From NCBI RefSeq assembly GCF_000427465.1, contig NZ_ATYB01000014.1, forward strand, positions 3,612,557-3,676,556: 64,000 nucleotides of DNA, given 5' to 3'. Numbering within the stretch: position 1 is the stretch's first letter; each line of letters begins with the position of its first letter. A program made the translations under genes and the position numbers. The DNA comes from Sinorhizobium arboris LMG 14919. Its GTDB lineage: Bacteria; Pseudomonadota; Alphaproteobacteria; Rhizobiales; Rhizobiaceae. Below are positions 1 through 10,033 of the stretch, piece by piece. The notes beneath the pieces were generated by a model, which saw only the letters and a list, made by a program, of their open reading frames with translations, did no database searches and was not told the DNA's origin.

Positions 1-992
1 TGCGGCACCAGCGCCACTTCGCCGAGGCGGCGTGCGCCCTCGTCCGTGTCGAGCACTTTCTTCAGCACCTCCTCGCCGCGCGAGGCCTTGGCTTCGACGA
101 TGCGGCCGGCTTCGAAGCGTACCTGGATATTGTCGATCAGCGTGCCCTGGTGGGAGAGCGGCTTCGTGCTCGACACATGGCCTTCGACGCGCAGCGCATG
201 CGGCGTAGTGAAGACCTCTTCCGTCGGGATGTTCGGATTGCAGGTAATGCCGTTCTTGGCGACCGAAGCGCCGCCATGCCATTCGTGGCCGTCCGCCAGC
301 CCGACGGTCAGGTCGGTGCCGGGACCGGTGAAATGCAGCGCGGCGAAGCGCTCCTCGTTCAGCCAGGCCGAACGTCGGTGCAGATTGGCATTGTGCTCTT
401 TCCAGGCGGCGATCGGATCGCCGACGTCGACGCGCGAGGCGGCGAAGATGGCATTTGCCAGCCTTTCCACGGCAAGCGCCTCGGGATCATCGGGGAACAT
501 CTGCTTCGCCCAGGAGGGATTCGGATAGGAGACGATGTTCCAGTTGATGTCGAAGTTGGAGATCTTCTCGAGCGCCGGCTTGTAGGCGATCGAGTTCGCC
601 TTGTTGGCGCGGGCGACCTTCGTCGGATCCTGAGCCGAAAGCAGCATCGGGTTGTCGCCGGCGATGGCGAGGCGCGCAGCGCCTCCCGCATAGGCCTTGG
701 CCATGCCCTCGTAAAGCCAGTCGCTGGCGCGGTCGAAGCTCTCGTCCGGCGCATGGGCGTAGCGGGCAAGCGTCGCTTCCTCGTCGGCGTAGAAGGTCGT
801 CACCAGCCCGGCGCCCGCCATATAGGCGTGCTTGGTGATGAGGCGCACGAGCGGCAGCGCCGCGATCGGCGCGGTCATCACCAGGTCCTGGCCCTTCTGC
901 AATTGCAGACCGACCTTGATGGCGACCTCGGCGAGCTTTTCGAGCTTGACCGGATCGACAGGGTTCTTTGCGGATTGGAGGGGGGCGTTCAT
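1..992 (-). CDS. M29-family metallo-aminopeptidase, C-terminus cut off by the window edge
   Basis: Open from the ATG at 992 to the left edge, giving about 330 residues without a stop, so the C-terminal part is missing. It resembles AmpS/PepS-type M29 aminopeptidases, cytosolic dinuclear-metal enzymes that remove N-terminal residues from peptides. The family signature NxPTEEVFTxP is visible as NPNIPTEEVFTTP near residue 255, with the two glutamates expected to bind metal, followed by EGHVSSTKPLSHQG. The N-terminus (MNAPLQSAKN, then LEKLAEVAIKVG) fits the usual start of the family. The gene stands alone, with 70 bp between it and the GST gene. The family call is firm; the substrate preference is unknown. 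Confidence 0.9.
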   Translation of the reverse strand, partial: MNAPLQSAKNPVDPVKLEKLAEVAIKVGLQLQKGQDLVMTAPIAALPLVRLITKHAYMAGAGLVTTFYADEEATLARYAHAPDESFDRASDWLYEGMAKAYAGGAARLAIAGDNPMLLSAQDPTKVARANKANSIAYKPALEKISNFDINWNIVSYPNPSWAKQMFPDDPEALAVERLANAIFAASRVDVGDPIAAWKEHNANLHRRSAWLNEERFAALHFTGPGTDLTVGLADGHEWHGGASVAKNGITCNPNIPTEEVFTTPHALRVEGHVSSTKPLSHQGTLIDNIQVRFEAGRIVEAKASRGEEVLKKVLDTDEGARRLGEVALVP

Positions 993-1062
993 GGCGGCTC
1001 CTGCTCGTCTTCTTGCGGATGTCAGCGGTTTTAGACCGGTTCCGCCGAAAACAGAAGCGCCT

Positions 1063-1749
1063 TCAGGCAGCCACCCGTCCCGCGTCGAGCAGAGCCGCCT
1101 CGTGCTTTTCGAGGAAAGCCATCAGCCGCTGCGGATAGTCCGCGCCGACCGCAGCTTTCACGCTCGGCCTCTCGGCCAGCGCCTCGCGCCAGGCGGTGAC
1201 GCGCGGCAGGCCGTGAAAGATGCCGCTGTCGGAAATCGTGTCGAACAGGTCGAAATAGCGGAAGACCGGTGCGAAGACCGCGTCGACAAGGCTGAAGGCG
1301 CTGCCTGAAAAATAGGGACCGCTGCCGAGTTCCGCTTCGACGGTCGCGAACTTCGTCTTGAGCACGTCCCTCTTGGCTTCAAGCGTGCCGGCGTCCCGTG
1401 TGGTCTCGTAGACCCAGAGATCGGAGAGTACGGAGGAGCCGAACTCCATCCAGCCGCGATGGCGGGCCCGAGCCAGCGGATCGGCGGGATGCAGCTTCGG
1501 CCCGGCCTGTGTCTCCTCCAGATATTCGCAGATGACCGTGCTCTCGAAGAGGATCGCTTCGCCGCGATCCTGTGAAATGCGGAGCAGCGGCACCTTACCG
1601 AGCGGCGAGATCTTCAGGAACCAGTCGGGCTTGTTGGCGAGGTCGATATCGACGCGCTCGAAGGGCACGCCTTTTTCGCGGAGCGCAATCGCGGCACGCT
1701 GCACATAGGGGCAGAGATGGTGGCTGATAAGGGTGAGCTTCGCGGTCAT
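1063..1749 (-). CDS. glutathione S-transferase family protein
   Basis: 228 residues with the GST layout: an N-terminal thioredoxin-like domain (residues 1-80; CPYVQR at about 13-18, the cis-proline stretch GKVPLL near 52 and ESTVICEYLEE near 69) and an all-alpha C-terminal domain. The CPYxQ motif resembles omega/beta-like GSTs that use Cys rather than Ser or Tyr. It is probably a cytosolic enzyme of glutathione-dependent detoxification or thiol reduction. It is transcribed divergently from a MarR regulator at 1832, and the gap holds two palindromes, so regulation by that protein is likely. The substrate cannot be told from sequence. Confidence 0.9.
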   Translation of the reverse strand: MTAKLTLISHHLCPYVQRAAIALREKGVPFERVDIDLANKPDWFLKISPLGKVPLLRISQDRGEAILFESTVICEYLEETQAGPKLHPADPLARARHRGWMEFGSSVLSDLWVYETTRDAGTLEAKRDVLKTKFATVEAELGSGPYFSGSAFSLVDAVFAPVFRYFDLFDTISDSGIFHGLPRVTAWREALAERPSVKAAVGADYPQRLMAFLEKHEAALLDAGRVAA

Positions 1750-1774
1750 CGGTCGTCTCCCGGCCTGTATTTAG

Positions 1775-1786
1775 ATGCATATGCAT
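1775..1786. promoter_or_regulatory. 12-bp perfect palindrome, candidate MarR operator
   Basis: ATGCATATGCAT reads identically on both strands and lies 25 bp before the GST start and 45 bp before the MarR start, in AT-rich sequence where both promoters must sit. MarR-family operators are typically short palindromes of this size. A second related site is at 1818-1829. Confidence 0.55.
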
Positions 1787-1817
1787 ATAACGTGGCTTGC
1801 CAAACGCGTCAATATAA

Positions 1818-1829
1818 ATGTAATTGCAT
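1818..1829. promoter_or_regulatory. second, imperfect copy of the palindrome next to the marR start
   Basis: ATGTAATTGCAT matches the ATGCA-type half sites of the palindrome at 1775-1786 with a single symmetry break. It ends two bases before the chosen ATG of the MarR gene, so a repressor bound here would block its own gene. Confidence 0.45.
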
Positions 1830-1831
1830 CT

Positions 1832-2284
1832 ATGAGCGTGAAAAGGACGGATAGCAGCGAGCCGACCGCGGCCGCGACAGGGGCATGGATCGGTCTGATG
1901 CGGGCGCAGCGGCGCGCTTTTTCGGCCATCGAAAGGGACTTCAAGGCGGCGGGCCTGCCGCCGCTCGGCTGGTACGACGTGCTGTGGGAACTGGTGAAGG
2001 CCGAGGGCGGCCGTTTGCGCCCCTTCGAGATCGAAGCCCGCACGCTGTTTGCTCAATACAACCTGTCCCGCCTGATCGACCGGCTGGAGAAGGAAGGCCT
2101 CGTGCAGAGAGAGGCATTCGACGAGGACGCACGCGGCTGCTGGGTCGTCGTGACCGAGAAGGGCCGTGCCATGCGAGGGCGCATGTGGCAGACCTATGGG
2201 CCATCGATCGCGCGTCACGTCGGCGCAAAGCTCAGCGAAGAGGAGGCAAGCGCGCTTGCCTCTCTGCTTTCAAGGCTCGGCTGA
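1832..2284 (+). CDS. MarR-family transcriptional regulator
   Basis: 150 residues from the ATG at 1832 (MSVKRTDSSEP). The frame is open further upstream to 1775, but that would place coding sequence across the operator, so the shorter start is preferred. A winged helix-turn-helix of MarR type spans roughly residues 45-110: LGWYDVLWEL, then TLFAQYNLSRLIDRLEKEGL as the recognition helix region, then the wing with DEDARGCWVVVTEKGR. It is predicted to be a dimeric repressor of the divergent GST gene and of itself. No ligand-sensing cysteine is obvious, so the inducer (phenolic, oxidant or other) is unknown. Confidence 0.88.
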   Translation: MSVKRTDSSEPTAAATGAWIGLMRAQRRAFSAIERDFKAAGLPPLGWYDVLWELVKAEGGRLRPFEIEARTLFAQYNLSRLIDRLEKEGLVQREAFDEDARGCWVVVTEKGRAMRGRMWQTYGPSIARHVGAKLSEEEASALASLLSRLG

Positions 2285-2302
2285 CACTCCCTCTTGAGGA
2301 AA

Positions 2303-2776
2303 TCAGGCGATGAGAGACGCGGCAACCGCACTCAATGCGGCTTGCGCATCCCTGGGCGCAAGCCGCACCTGCAGGCCACGCTGCCCGCCATTGATGAAGA
2401 CCAGCGCTTCGGCAAGCGCCGCTTCCTCCATCGCGGTCGGGACCGTCTTTCTTTGCCCGAAGGGGCTGATGCCGCCGACGTGATAGCCGGTGAGCCGCTC
2501 CGCGTCTGCCGGTTTCATCATGCTCGCCGACTTGCCGCCGAAGGCTGCGGCGAGCTTCTTCATGCTCACCTCCCGGTCCGAGGGCACGATGCAGCAGACC
2601 GGCTTGCCGTCCACCTCGGCCATCAGCGTCTTCAGCACGCGGGAAGGGTCCTCGCCGAGTGCCTCCGCCGCCTGCAGCCCGACGCGTTCGGCGCCGGGAT
2701 CATAGTCATAGCTGTGAACGGTGAAAATGACGCCGGCCTTTGCGAGGGCCTGCGTCGCCCGGGTCGTCTTGGACAT
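2303..2776 (-). CDS. ybaK: YbaK/EbsC-type Cys-tRNA(Pro) deacylase
   Basis: 157 residues covering one YbaK/aaRS-associated domain. Members hydrolyse Cys-tRNA(Pro) made in error by prolyl-tRNA synthetase. Visible family features are LKTLMAEVDGKPVCCIVPSDREVSMKKLA with its conserved lysines, GYHVGGISPFGQRK in the middle, and INGGQRGLQV near the C-terminus. The length matches the family. It lies 3 bp downstream of the ArsC-like gene at 2780-3130 on the same strand, so the two are probably cotranscribed. The product is a soluble trans-editing factor. Confidence 0.9.
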   Translation of the reverse strand: MSKTTRATQALAKAGVIFTVHSYDYDPGAERVGLQAAEALGEDPSRVLKTLMAEVDGKPVCCIVPSDREVSMKKLAAAFGGKSASMMKPADAERLTGYHVGGISPFGQRKTVPTAMEEAALAEALVFINGGQRGLQVRLAPRDAQAALSAVAASLIA

Positions 2777-2779
2777 GGC

Positions 2780-3130
2780 CTACGCCCCGAATTCGGCTTC
2801 GTAGAGTTCCGGCTTGAAGCCGACGAGCAGCTTGCCGTCCGTCTCGAGCACCGGGCGCTTGATCATCGACGGCTGCTCAAGCATCAGCGCGATCGCCTTG
2901 TCGGTCGTCAGGTCCCGCTTGTCGGCCTCATCCAGCTTGCGGAAGGTGGTGCCCGAACGGTTGAGCAGCGTCTCCCAACCGAGTTCGGCGCACCAGCGCT
3001 CGAGTTGCGCGCGATCGATGCCTTCGGCCTTGTAGTCGTGGAAATCGTAGGAAGTGCCGCGGCTGTCGAGCCAGTTCCGCGCCTTCTTCATCGTGTCGCA
3101 GTTCTTGATGCCGTAGATCGTAACCGTCAT
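2780..3130 (-). CDS. ArsC/Spx-family (YffB-like) thioredoxin-fold protein
   Basis: 116 residues, the normal size. The N-terminus TIYGIKNCDTMKKARNWL carries the single family cysteine (about residue 10), and MIKRPVLETDGKLLVGF near the C-terminus is the ArsC/YffB signature. These proteins have a glutaredoxin-like fold. The NCDT form with KRPV is typical of the YffB subgroup, which is not a genuine arsenate reductase, and its cellular role is poorly known. It is the first gene of a two-gene unit with ybaK. The stretch upstream (3131-3327) holds a RIME-like repeat. Confidence 0.85.
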   Translation of the reverse strand: MTVTIYGIKNCDTMKKARNWLDSRGTSYDFHDYKAEGIDRAQLERWCAELGWETLLNRSGTTFRKLDEADKRDLTTDKAIALMLEQPSMIKRPVLETDGKLLVGFKPELYEAEFGA

Positions 3131-3204
3131 TGCCGAGTCTTCCCGTTCTTCCAGATGCGGGAAGACATAGCCGGGCGCTGAGCGTCGGAAAAGGCCCGGA
3201 GATA

Positions 3205-3320
3205 GGCTCAGAGCGGGATGAGGAAAAGTGTGTGCGGTTTTCCGCCCGCATCCCGCCCCAGCTTCTTGGAATCGATCGCGTCCATGCTTTTAGGTCGACC
3301 CGACCTAAAAGCATCGTGAT
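3205..3320. repeat. RIME-like rhizobial intergenic mosaic element with two hairpins
   Basis: The first palindrome pairs GCGGGATG (3213-3220) with CATCCCGC (3249-3256) around a GGAAAA...TTTTCC inner pairing. The second is a 14-bp perfect stem, 3284-3297 (ATGCTTTTAGGTCG) with 3301-3314, and a 3-nt loop. This two-palindrome layout and the wording of the arms match Rhizobium-specific intergenic mosaic elements as I remember them. It sits between the 3' end of the aminotransferase gene and the ArsC-like gene, where it could also end transcription. There is no T-run, so a classical terminator is less likely. Confidence 0.7.
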
Positions 3321-3327
3321 CTGGAGA

Positions 3328-4497
3328 TCAGAGACTGGTGAACTTGCCGGCAACCTCGGCGGCTTCCGCCGTCTTAAGCCCGGCGATGTTGATACGGCCG
3401 GATGCCGGCATATAGATGCCGTGCTCGGTTCTGAGCCGCATGACCTCCGCTTCGGAAAGCGGCAGCATGGAGAACATGCCTTCCTGTTCGGCGACTGCGC
3501 CGAGGCTTTGCCAGCGGGTGCGGAGTCCTTCGGCAAGCGACCGCCGCAGGCCGGTCATTCTGAGCCGCATCGTCTCCAGTTCCTTCGCCCAATCGCGCCT
3601 GAGTTCCGGGTCGTCAAGGATCGTCCGCACGACGGCTGCGCCGTGATCGGGCGGCATGGAATAGCTCGTGCGTGCGAGGCCCGCGAGGTTGGAGCGCACC
3701 CGGTCTGCCGATGCGGACGAAGTGGTGCGAGCGAAGATCGCGCCCGTCCGCTCGCGATAAAGCCCGAAGGATTTCGAGCAGGAGACCGCGACGAGCGCTT
3801 CCGGAACGACGCCGAGAAGATGCCTGAGGCCGGCGACATCCTGGTCCAGGCCGCGGCCGAACCCCTGATAGGCGAGGTCGACGAGCGGCAGCAGGCCGCG
3901 CTCTGCCGTCAGCGCGGCGATCTCCATCCATTGCGCATCGGTCAGGACGCCGCCGGTCGGGTTGTGGCAGCTTGCATGCAGCAGCACCGCGTCGCCGGGC
4001 GCAGCACCTTCCAGCGCGCTCACGAGGTTATCGAAGACGACCGCCTGCGACGGAATGTCGAAGAAGTCGTAGGTCGCGATATTGAGCCCGGCCGCCTTGA
4101 AGATCGGCGCGTGGTTCGGCCAGCTCGGCAGCCCGAGCCAGATGCCACGGCCGCCCATGCGCGCGATGAGGTCCGCCGCCAGGCGGAGCGCGCCGGAGCC
4201 GCCGGGCGTCTGCACGCCCGCAACATGGCTCCGCTCGACCGTGTCGCCGCCGACGAGCTCCCAGAGGCGATCGAGGAAGACGAGATCTCCTTCGGGGCCG
4301 ACATAGGCCTTGCTGTCCTGTGTTTCGTAAAGCCGCTTCTCCGCCGCCTTGACGGCCCGGAAGATCGGCGTGCGTCCGGTCTCGTCGCGATAGACGCCAA
4401 CGCCGAGGTCTACCTTTCCGGGGCGCTCATCCTTCCTGAACAGACCGATCAGGGCCAGCAAAGGATCGTCGGCTTGGCGGGCGAGGGCGTCGAACAT
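3328..4497 (-). CDS. aromatic-amino-acid/aspartate aminotransferase, class I
   Basis: 389 residues, a full-length class I fold PLP enzyme of the AspC/TyrB group: MFDALARQADDPLLALIGLF at the N-terminus, GVYRDETGRTPIFRAVK, HASCHNPTGG for cofactor and substrate carboxylate contacts, and SCSKSFGLYRERTGA with the Schiff-base lysine. The C-terminal SGRINIAGL holds the arginine that binds the substrate alpha-carboxylate. It should transfer amino groups between aromatic amino acids or aspartate and 2-oxoglutarate in the cytosol. S. meliloti has a related tyrosine aminotransferase (tatA), but paralogues exist, so no symbol is given. It is monocistronic, with the RIME-like element behind it. Confidence 0.9.
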   Translation of the reverse strand: MFDALARQADDPLLALIGLFRKDERPGKVDLGVGVYRDETGRTPIFRAVKAAEKRLYETQDSKAYVGPEGDLVFLDRLWELVGGDTVERSHVAGVQTPGGSGALRLAADLIARMGGRGIWLGLPSWPNHAPIFKAAGLNIATYDFFDIPSQAVVFDNLVSALEGAAPGDAVLLHASCHNPTGGVLTDAQWMEIAALTAERGLLPLVDLAYQGFGRGLDQDVAGLRHLLGVVPEALVAVSCSKSFGLYRERTGAIFARTTSSASADRVRSNLAGLARTSYSMPPDHGAAVVRTILDDPELRRDWAKELETMRLRMTGLRRSLAEGLRTRWQSLGAVAEQEGMFSMLPLSEAEVMRLRTEHGIYMPASGRINIAGLKTAEAAEVAGKFTSL

Positions 4498-4594
4498 CCG
4501 GTATTCCTCTTGGTGCAGTGGATCGGATCATAGTCGTTTCCCGCAGGCGGAAAGGCAAGCCGGTTCCACGCCTCGGCCGGTCGAAACGACAGGT

Positions 4595-6051
<1,457 letters not shown>

Positions 6052-6052
<1 letters not shown>

Positions 6053-6477
6053 TGCTCTATCTGGACACGTCGATGATCGTCGCGGCCCTTTTCAACGAGG
6101 CGATGACGCCACGCGTCCAGGGGTGGCTGGCGGAGCAGGATCCCGTTGAACTTCTGATAAGCGACTGGACCGTCACTGAGGTTTCCTCGGCCATGGCGAT
6201 CAAGCTGCGGACCGGCCAGGTCGACCTGGAACAGCGCGCCGCGGCGCTTGCGATATTCAACAAGCTGGTGGCCGAGAGCCTGACCGTGCTGCCGGTGACG
6301 GGCGGACAGTTTCGGGCTGCCGCCAGGTTCGCCGATCAACACGCGCTCGGGCTTCGCGCCGGCGATGCGCTGCATCTTGCCGTGGCGTCGGAGCATGGCG
6401 CTACGGTTCACACACTCGATCGTCGACTTGCCGAGGCCGGGCCCGCGCTCGGCGTTCCAACGCGTCTTATGCTTTGA
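6052..6477 (+). CDS. PIN-domain (VapC-type) ribonuclease toxin
   Basis: 141 residues, one PIN domain. The four acidic residues of the VapC active site can be placed: Asp5 (MLYLDTS), Glu43 (TVTEVSSA), Asp105 (RAGDALHLA) and Asp123 (TLDRRL). VapC toxins are Mg2+-dependent RNases that cut tRNA or rRNA. With all catalytic residues intact and the antitoxin overlapping by one base, the module looks functional. The target RNA is unknown. Pairing a PIN toxin with a Phd-type rather than a VapB/AbrB-type antitoxin is common in alphaproteobacteria. Confidence 0.9.
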
Positions 6478-6548
6478 TCGCGACTGTGTCCTGGCCGTCG
6501 TATGGCTAAGCCGGAGCCCTGCGCTAAGACTGCCGGTAGCCTCTTATC

Positions 6549-8111
6549 TCATTCCCACTCGATAGTGCCCGGCGGCTTCGAGGTGACGTCGTAGACGACG
6601 CGATTGATGCCGCGGACTTCGTTGATGATCCGGGTGGCCGCACGGCCGAGGAATTCCATGTCGTAATGGTAGAAGTCGGCAGTCATGCCGTCGACGGAGG
6701 TCACGGCGCGCAATGCGCAGACGAATTCATAGGTGCGCCCGTCGCCCATGACGCCGACCGTCTGCACGGGCAGCAGCACGGCGAAAGCCTGCCAGATGGC
6801 GTCGTAGAGGCCCGCTTTGCGGATCTCGTCGAGATAGATCGCATCGGCTTCGCGCAGGATTTCGAGCTTCTCGCGGGTAATCCCGCCGGGGCAGCGGATC
6901 GCAAGCCCGGGGCCGGGGAAGGGATGGCGGCCGATGAAGTTTTCGGGCAGGCCGAGTTCGCGGCCGAGCACCCGGACCTCGTCCTTGAAGAGCTCGCGCA
7001 GCGGCTCGACGAGCTGCATGTTCATGCGCTCCGGCAGGCCGCCGACATTGTGGTGCGACTTGATCGTCACCGAGGGGCCGCCGGTAAAGGAGACGCTTTC
7101 GATGACGTCCGGGTAAAGGGTGCCCTGGGCGAGGAAATCGGCGCCGCCGAGCTTCTTGGCTTCTTCCTCGAAGACCTCGATGAAGAGACGGCCGATTATC
7201 TTGCGCTTGGTCTCCGGATCGCTGACGCCTTCGAGCTCGCCGATGAAGCGATCGGAAGCGTCGATATGAAGCAGATGAAGGTTGTAGTGCTCCTTGAACA
7301 TGGCGACGACATTCGCCGCCTCGTCCTTGCGCATCAGGCCATGGTCGACGAGGATGCAGGTAAGCTGGTCGCCGACCGCCTCGTGGATGAGGAGGGCTGC
7401 AACGGATGAATCGACGCCGCCGGAAAGCGCGCAGATCACCTTCTTGTCGCCGACCTGCTTGCGGATCGCCTCGACCGCCTTGGCGCGATAGGCCGACATC
7501 GTCCAGTCGCCCGTAATGCCGGCGACCTTGTGGACGAAGTTGGCGATGAGCTTCGCGCCATCAGGCGTATGCACCACTTCCGGATGGAACTGGACGGCAT
7601 AGTATTTGCGCTTTTCATCGGCGATGAAGGCGAAGGGGGCGTTGGAAGAAGTCGCGACGACTTCGAAGCCTTCGGGCAATGCAGTGACCCGGTCGCCATG
7701 CGACATCCACACCTGGTGGCGCGAGCCGAGCGACCAGAGCCCGTCGAAGAGGGCGCAGTCCTTCTCCACTTCGAGGAAGGCCCGGCCGAATTCGCGGTGA
7801 TGGCCGCTCTCGACCTTGCCGCCGAGCTGGGCGCACATGGTCTGCTGACCATAGCAGATGCCGAAGACCGGCAGACCGCTATCGAAGATGACGGAGGGTG
7901 CCCGAGGCGAACCGGTGTCGAGGGTCGAAGCCGGGCTGCCGGACAGGATCACGGCCTTCGGCTTCAGGCGACGGAAGCCTTCCTCGGCCGACTGGAACGG
8001 CACGATCTCGCAATAGACGCCGGATTCGCGCACCCGGCGGGCGATGAGCTGCGTCACCTGGCTGCCGAAATCGACGATGAGGACGGTATCGGGATGGGCT
8101 GTCTGGGTCAT
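6549..8111 (-). CDS. guaA: GMP synthase (glutamine-hydrolysing)
   Basis: 520 residues, full length. The N-terminal class I glutamine amidotransferase has the catalytic Cys in [15 protein letters not shown] (about residue 85) and the His/Glu pair in FHPEVVHT. The ATP-pyrophosphatase domain has the PP-loop [13 protein letters not shown], and the dimerisation domain ends in [11 protein letters not shown], the invariant GuaA C-terminus. It converts XMP, ATP and glutamine to GMP, the last step of guanylate synthesis. It is monocistronic, with 106 bp between its start and the end of mtnN. Confidence 0.98.
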   Translation of the reverse strand: MTQTAHPDTVLIVDFGSQVTQLIARRVRESGVYCEIVPFQSAEEGFRRLKPKAVILSGSPASTLDTGSPRAPSVIFDSGLPVFGICYGQQTMCAQLGGKVESGHHREFGRAFLEVEKDCALFDGLWSLGSRHQVWMSHGDRVTALPEGFEVVATSSNAPFAFIADEKRKYYAVQFHPEVVHTPDGAKLIANFVHKVAGITGDWTMSAYRAKAVEAIRKQVGDKKVICALSGGVDSSVAALLIHEAVGDQLTCILVDHGLMRKDEAANVVAMFKEHYNLHLLHIDASDRFIGELEGVSDPETKRKIIGRLFIEVFEEEAKKLGGADFLAQGTLYPDVIESVSFTGGPSVTIKSHHNVGGLPERMNMQLVEPLRELFKDEVRVLGRELGLPENFIGRHPFPGPGLAIRCPGGITREKLEILREADAIYLDEIRKAGLYDAIWQAFAVLLPVQTVGVMGDGRTYEFVCALRAVTSVDGMTADFYHYDMEFLGRAATRIINEVRGINRVVYDVTSKPPGTIEWE

Positions 8112-8217
8112 GGCGGGCCTTCAAACGGGCGTGTTCATGGCGAGCCTTTAATCAAACCCTGCTGCCGGCGCAACGATAACATTGCACCCGGACAATTAAG
8201 CACCCGCTACAGAAGGC

Positions 8218-8856
8218 TCAGAGCTGGATTTCTCCCTTTTCCAGCGCCGCTTCGAGCCGATCGACAGCATCGGCAAGCTTCTCGTCGATCACGTGCAGAT
8301 ACTCGATCCAGTCGCCGACATGCTTCAGCTCCGCCTTTCCGTCCGAGATGCCGCGCAGTCCCATGAGCGGCACGCCGAAAACCTGGCAGGCGCGCAGGAC
8401 CGCGAAGGTCTCCATCTCGACCATGTCGGCGTCGATCGCCTGATAGGCCGTGCCGAAGACGATGTCGGCGCCGGTCGAAAGCCGCGCCTTCTTCACACCG
8501 GGAATGCTGAGCGGCAGTTCGACCACGGCCGGCAGATCGAGGAAGGGAGTTGCGCCCTTCTCGAAGCCGAGCGGCGAGGCGTCCATGTCGCGGTAGGCGA
8601 CCGAGACCGCCTGGTAGATTTCGGTCTGTTCGAGAGTCGCGGAGCCGGCCGAGCCGAGCGACACGACGAGGTCCGGCAGGCTGCCCTTCCCATGAAGCTC
8701 CGCAAGCGCCCGGGTCACGCTGACGGCAGCTTCGACGGGACCGACGCCCGTCATCAGCGGGGCGATCCGTGCCTTGAGGCAAGGGCCGTACTCGGCATCC
8801 ACGGCCATCACGTAAAGGATCTTTCTGGCGGCTACGGTCTTCAGCTCGAAACTCAT
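8218..8856 (-). CDS. mtnN: 5'-methylthioadenosine/S-adenosylhomocysteine nucleosidase
   Basis: 212 residues of the PNP/UDP phosphorylase superfamily. KILYVMAVDAEYGPCL is the N-terminal MTAN pattern with the catalytic glutamate region, and TGVGPVEAAV, LVVSLGSAGS, DADMVEMETFAVL (ribose-binding Glu) and GISDGK (catalytic Asp) follow in the usual order. It removes adenine from MTA and SAH, feeding methionine salvage and relieving product inhibition of methyltransferases. Its ATG overlaps the stop of the upstream thioesterase gene (ATGA), so the two form one unit. Confidence 0.9.
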   Translation of the reverse strand: MSFELKTVAARKILYVMAVDAEYGPCLKARIAPLMTGVGPVEAAVSVTRALAELHGKGSLPDLVVSLGSAGSATLEQTEIYQAVSVAYRDMDASPLGFEKGATPFLDLPAVVELPLSIPGVKKARLSTGADIVFGTAYQAIDADMVEMETFAVLRACQVFGVPLMGLRGISDGKAELKHVGDWIEYLHVIDEKLADAVDRLEAALEKGEIQL

Positions 8857-9314
8857 CCCTCGATCCCCTGGCGTCCGCGCACCACCATCATCGTTCCGGT
8901 CATAGAAGCGATGAGCTTGGCGGGTCCGTCGGACCTGACCGCATAGGCCCGCCCGTCCGAAACGATGATCGTCGTGCCGGGCTTGGTCACCTCACCGCGA
9001 AAAAGGAAGCGTTCGCCGCGCCCGGGCGAGAGAAGATTGACCTTGAACTCGATCGTCAGCAGCGATGCCTCGGGGTCGAGTACCGAATAGCCCGCGTAGG
9101 TCCCCGCGGCATCGAGCGCGGCGGAGATCACGCCGGCATGAAGAAGACCGTGCTGCTGCGTCAGCTTGGCATCGAAAGGCAGCTCGATCTCGACCGTCCC
9201 CGGTTCGACGCGCGTGAGCTCGGCCCCGATCGTGCGCATCGCGGCCTGGCGCCTGAAGCTTTCCCGGATACGTTCGCGAAAATCGTAGTCCCCGCCGTCG
9301 TCCCTCAAGTGCAA
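8853..9314 (-). CDS. PaaI-family hotdog-fold thioesterase
   Basis: The core is a single hotdog domain: ELPFDAKLTQQHGLLHAGVISAALDAAG, with the HG...HAG pattern of PaaI/YbgC enzymes, then LTIEFKVNLLSPG. The frame is open to 9479, but the best-supported start is the TTG at 9314 (153 residues), preceded by GCAGGGA; an ATG start would lie within the conserved part (MRTIGAELTR). It probably hydrolyses an acyl-CoA thioester in the cytosol. It is the first gene of a two-gene unit with mtnN, a pairing with no obvious metabolic logic. The exact start is uncertain. Confidence 0.82.
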   Translation of the reverse strand: MHLRDDGGDYDFRERIRESFRRQAAMRTIGAELTRVEPGTVEIELPFDAKLTQQHGLLHAGVISAALDAAGTYAGYSVLDPEASLLTIEFKVNLLSPGRGERFLFRGEVTKPGTTIIVSDGRAYAVRSDGPAKLIASMTGTMMVVRGRQGIEG

Positions 9315-9478
9315 AATCCCTGCGAATACGGGTCCGACCGCCCGCGTCGGCGCCGACAGTGGCATGCGTCGCGAAAGAGGACAAGCCTCGTCGGCGAGAC
9401 AAGGAAGTACCGGCCACCTCACGCGCAAACGACAAGGGCAGACTTTCGCCGGGCGCGCCGCGTCCATATATCTTTGCA

Positions 9479-10033
9479 ATGAGAAACATCAGGCGCATCG
9501 AAATCAGACCGGCCGTTCCCGACGATCTCATGATGATCGCATCGGTGCTGGTCAGCACTTGGCGTGCGACGTTTCGCGGCATCATCGCCGATGCCTATCT
9601 CGATGACATGACCGTCGAGGATCAGGCCATCCGGCACGCGCGGCGCATGCGTTTCCCGGGCGCCTTCATGATGGTCGCAGCCGATATGGCTGAAGGGCGG
9701 GTGATCGGCTTTGCAAACTACGGCAAGGCCCGGGGCATGCCGCCCGCTTTCGATCGAGAGCTGTACGAACTCTACCTCCTCCCGGAATTCCAAGGCGCCG
9801 GGCTCGGTTCTGCCCTGGTGCGCTGCGTCGCCGCCCATTGCCGCGAGACCGGGGGCTCGTCGCTCTTTGCGTGGGTGTTGAAGGACAATCCCAACAGGAC
9901 GTTCTACGAGCGGCTCGGCGCCCGCGCGGTGGGCCAGGGCCGGGTCAGCGTCGGCAGGGAAAGCCTGGATCAGGTCGCCTATCGCTGGGACGACCTCGTG
10001 ACGCTCTCGGATTTCGGGGACGCGTCGACCTGA
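9479..10033 (+). CDS. GNAT-family N-acetyltransferase
   Basis: 184 residues from the ATG at 9479 (MRNIRRIEIRPAVPDDL). It has the GNAT fold: RPAVPDDLMMIASVLVSTWRATFRGI at the N-terminus, LYELYLLPEFQGAGLGSALV with the acetyl-CoA loop (QGAGLG), and LKDNPNRTFYERLGARAVG as the C-terminal motif B. The acceptor is unknown. It is divergent from the thioesterase gene, and its last 55 bp overlap, in the opposite direction, the end of the DUF1513 gene. Confidence 0.88.
   Translation: MRNIRRIEIRPAVPDDLMMIASVLVSTWRATFRGIIADAYLDDMTVEDQAIRHARRMRFPGAFMMVAADMAEGRVIGFANYGKARGMPPAFDRELYELYLLPEFQGAGLGSALVRCVAAHCRETGGSSLFAWVLKDNPNRTFYERLGARAVGQGRVSVGRESLDQVAYRWDDLVTLSDFGDAST

Noticed and set aside
3284..3314. 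The 14-bp stem as a Rho-independent terminator
   Set aside because: No T-run follows on either strand, and it is part of a two-hairpin repeat element.
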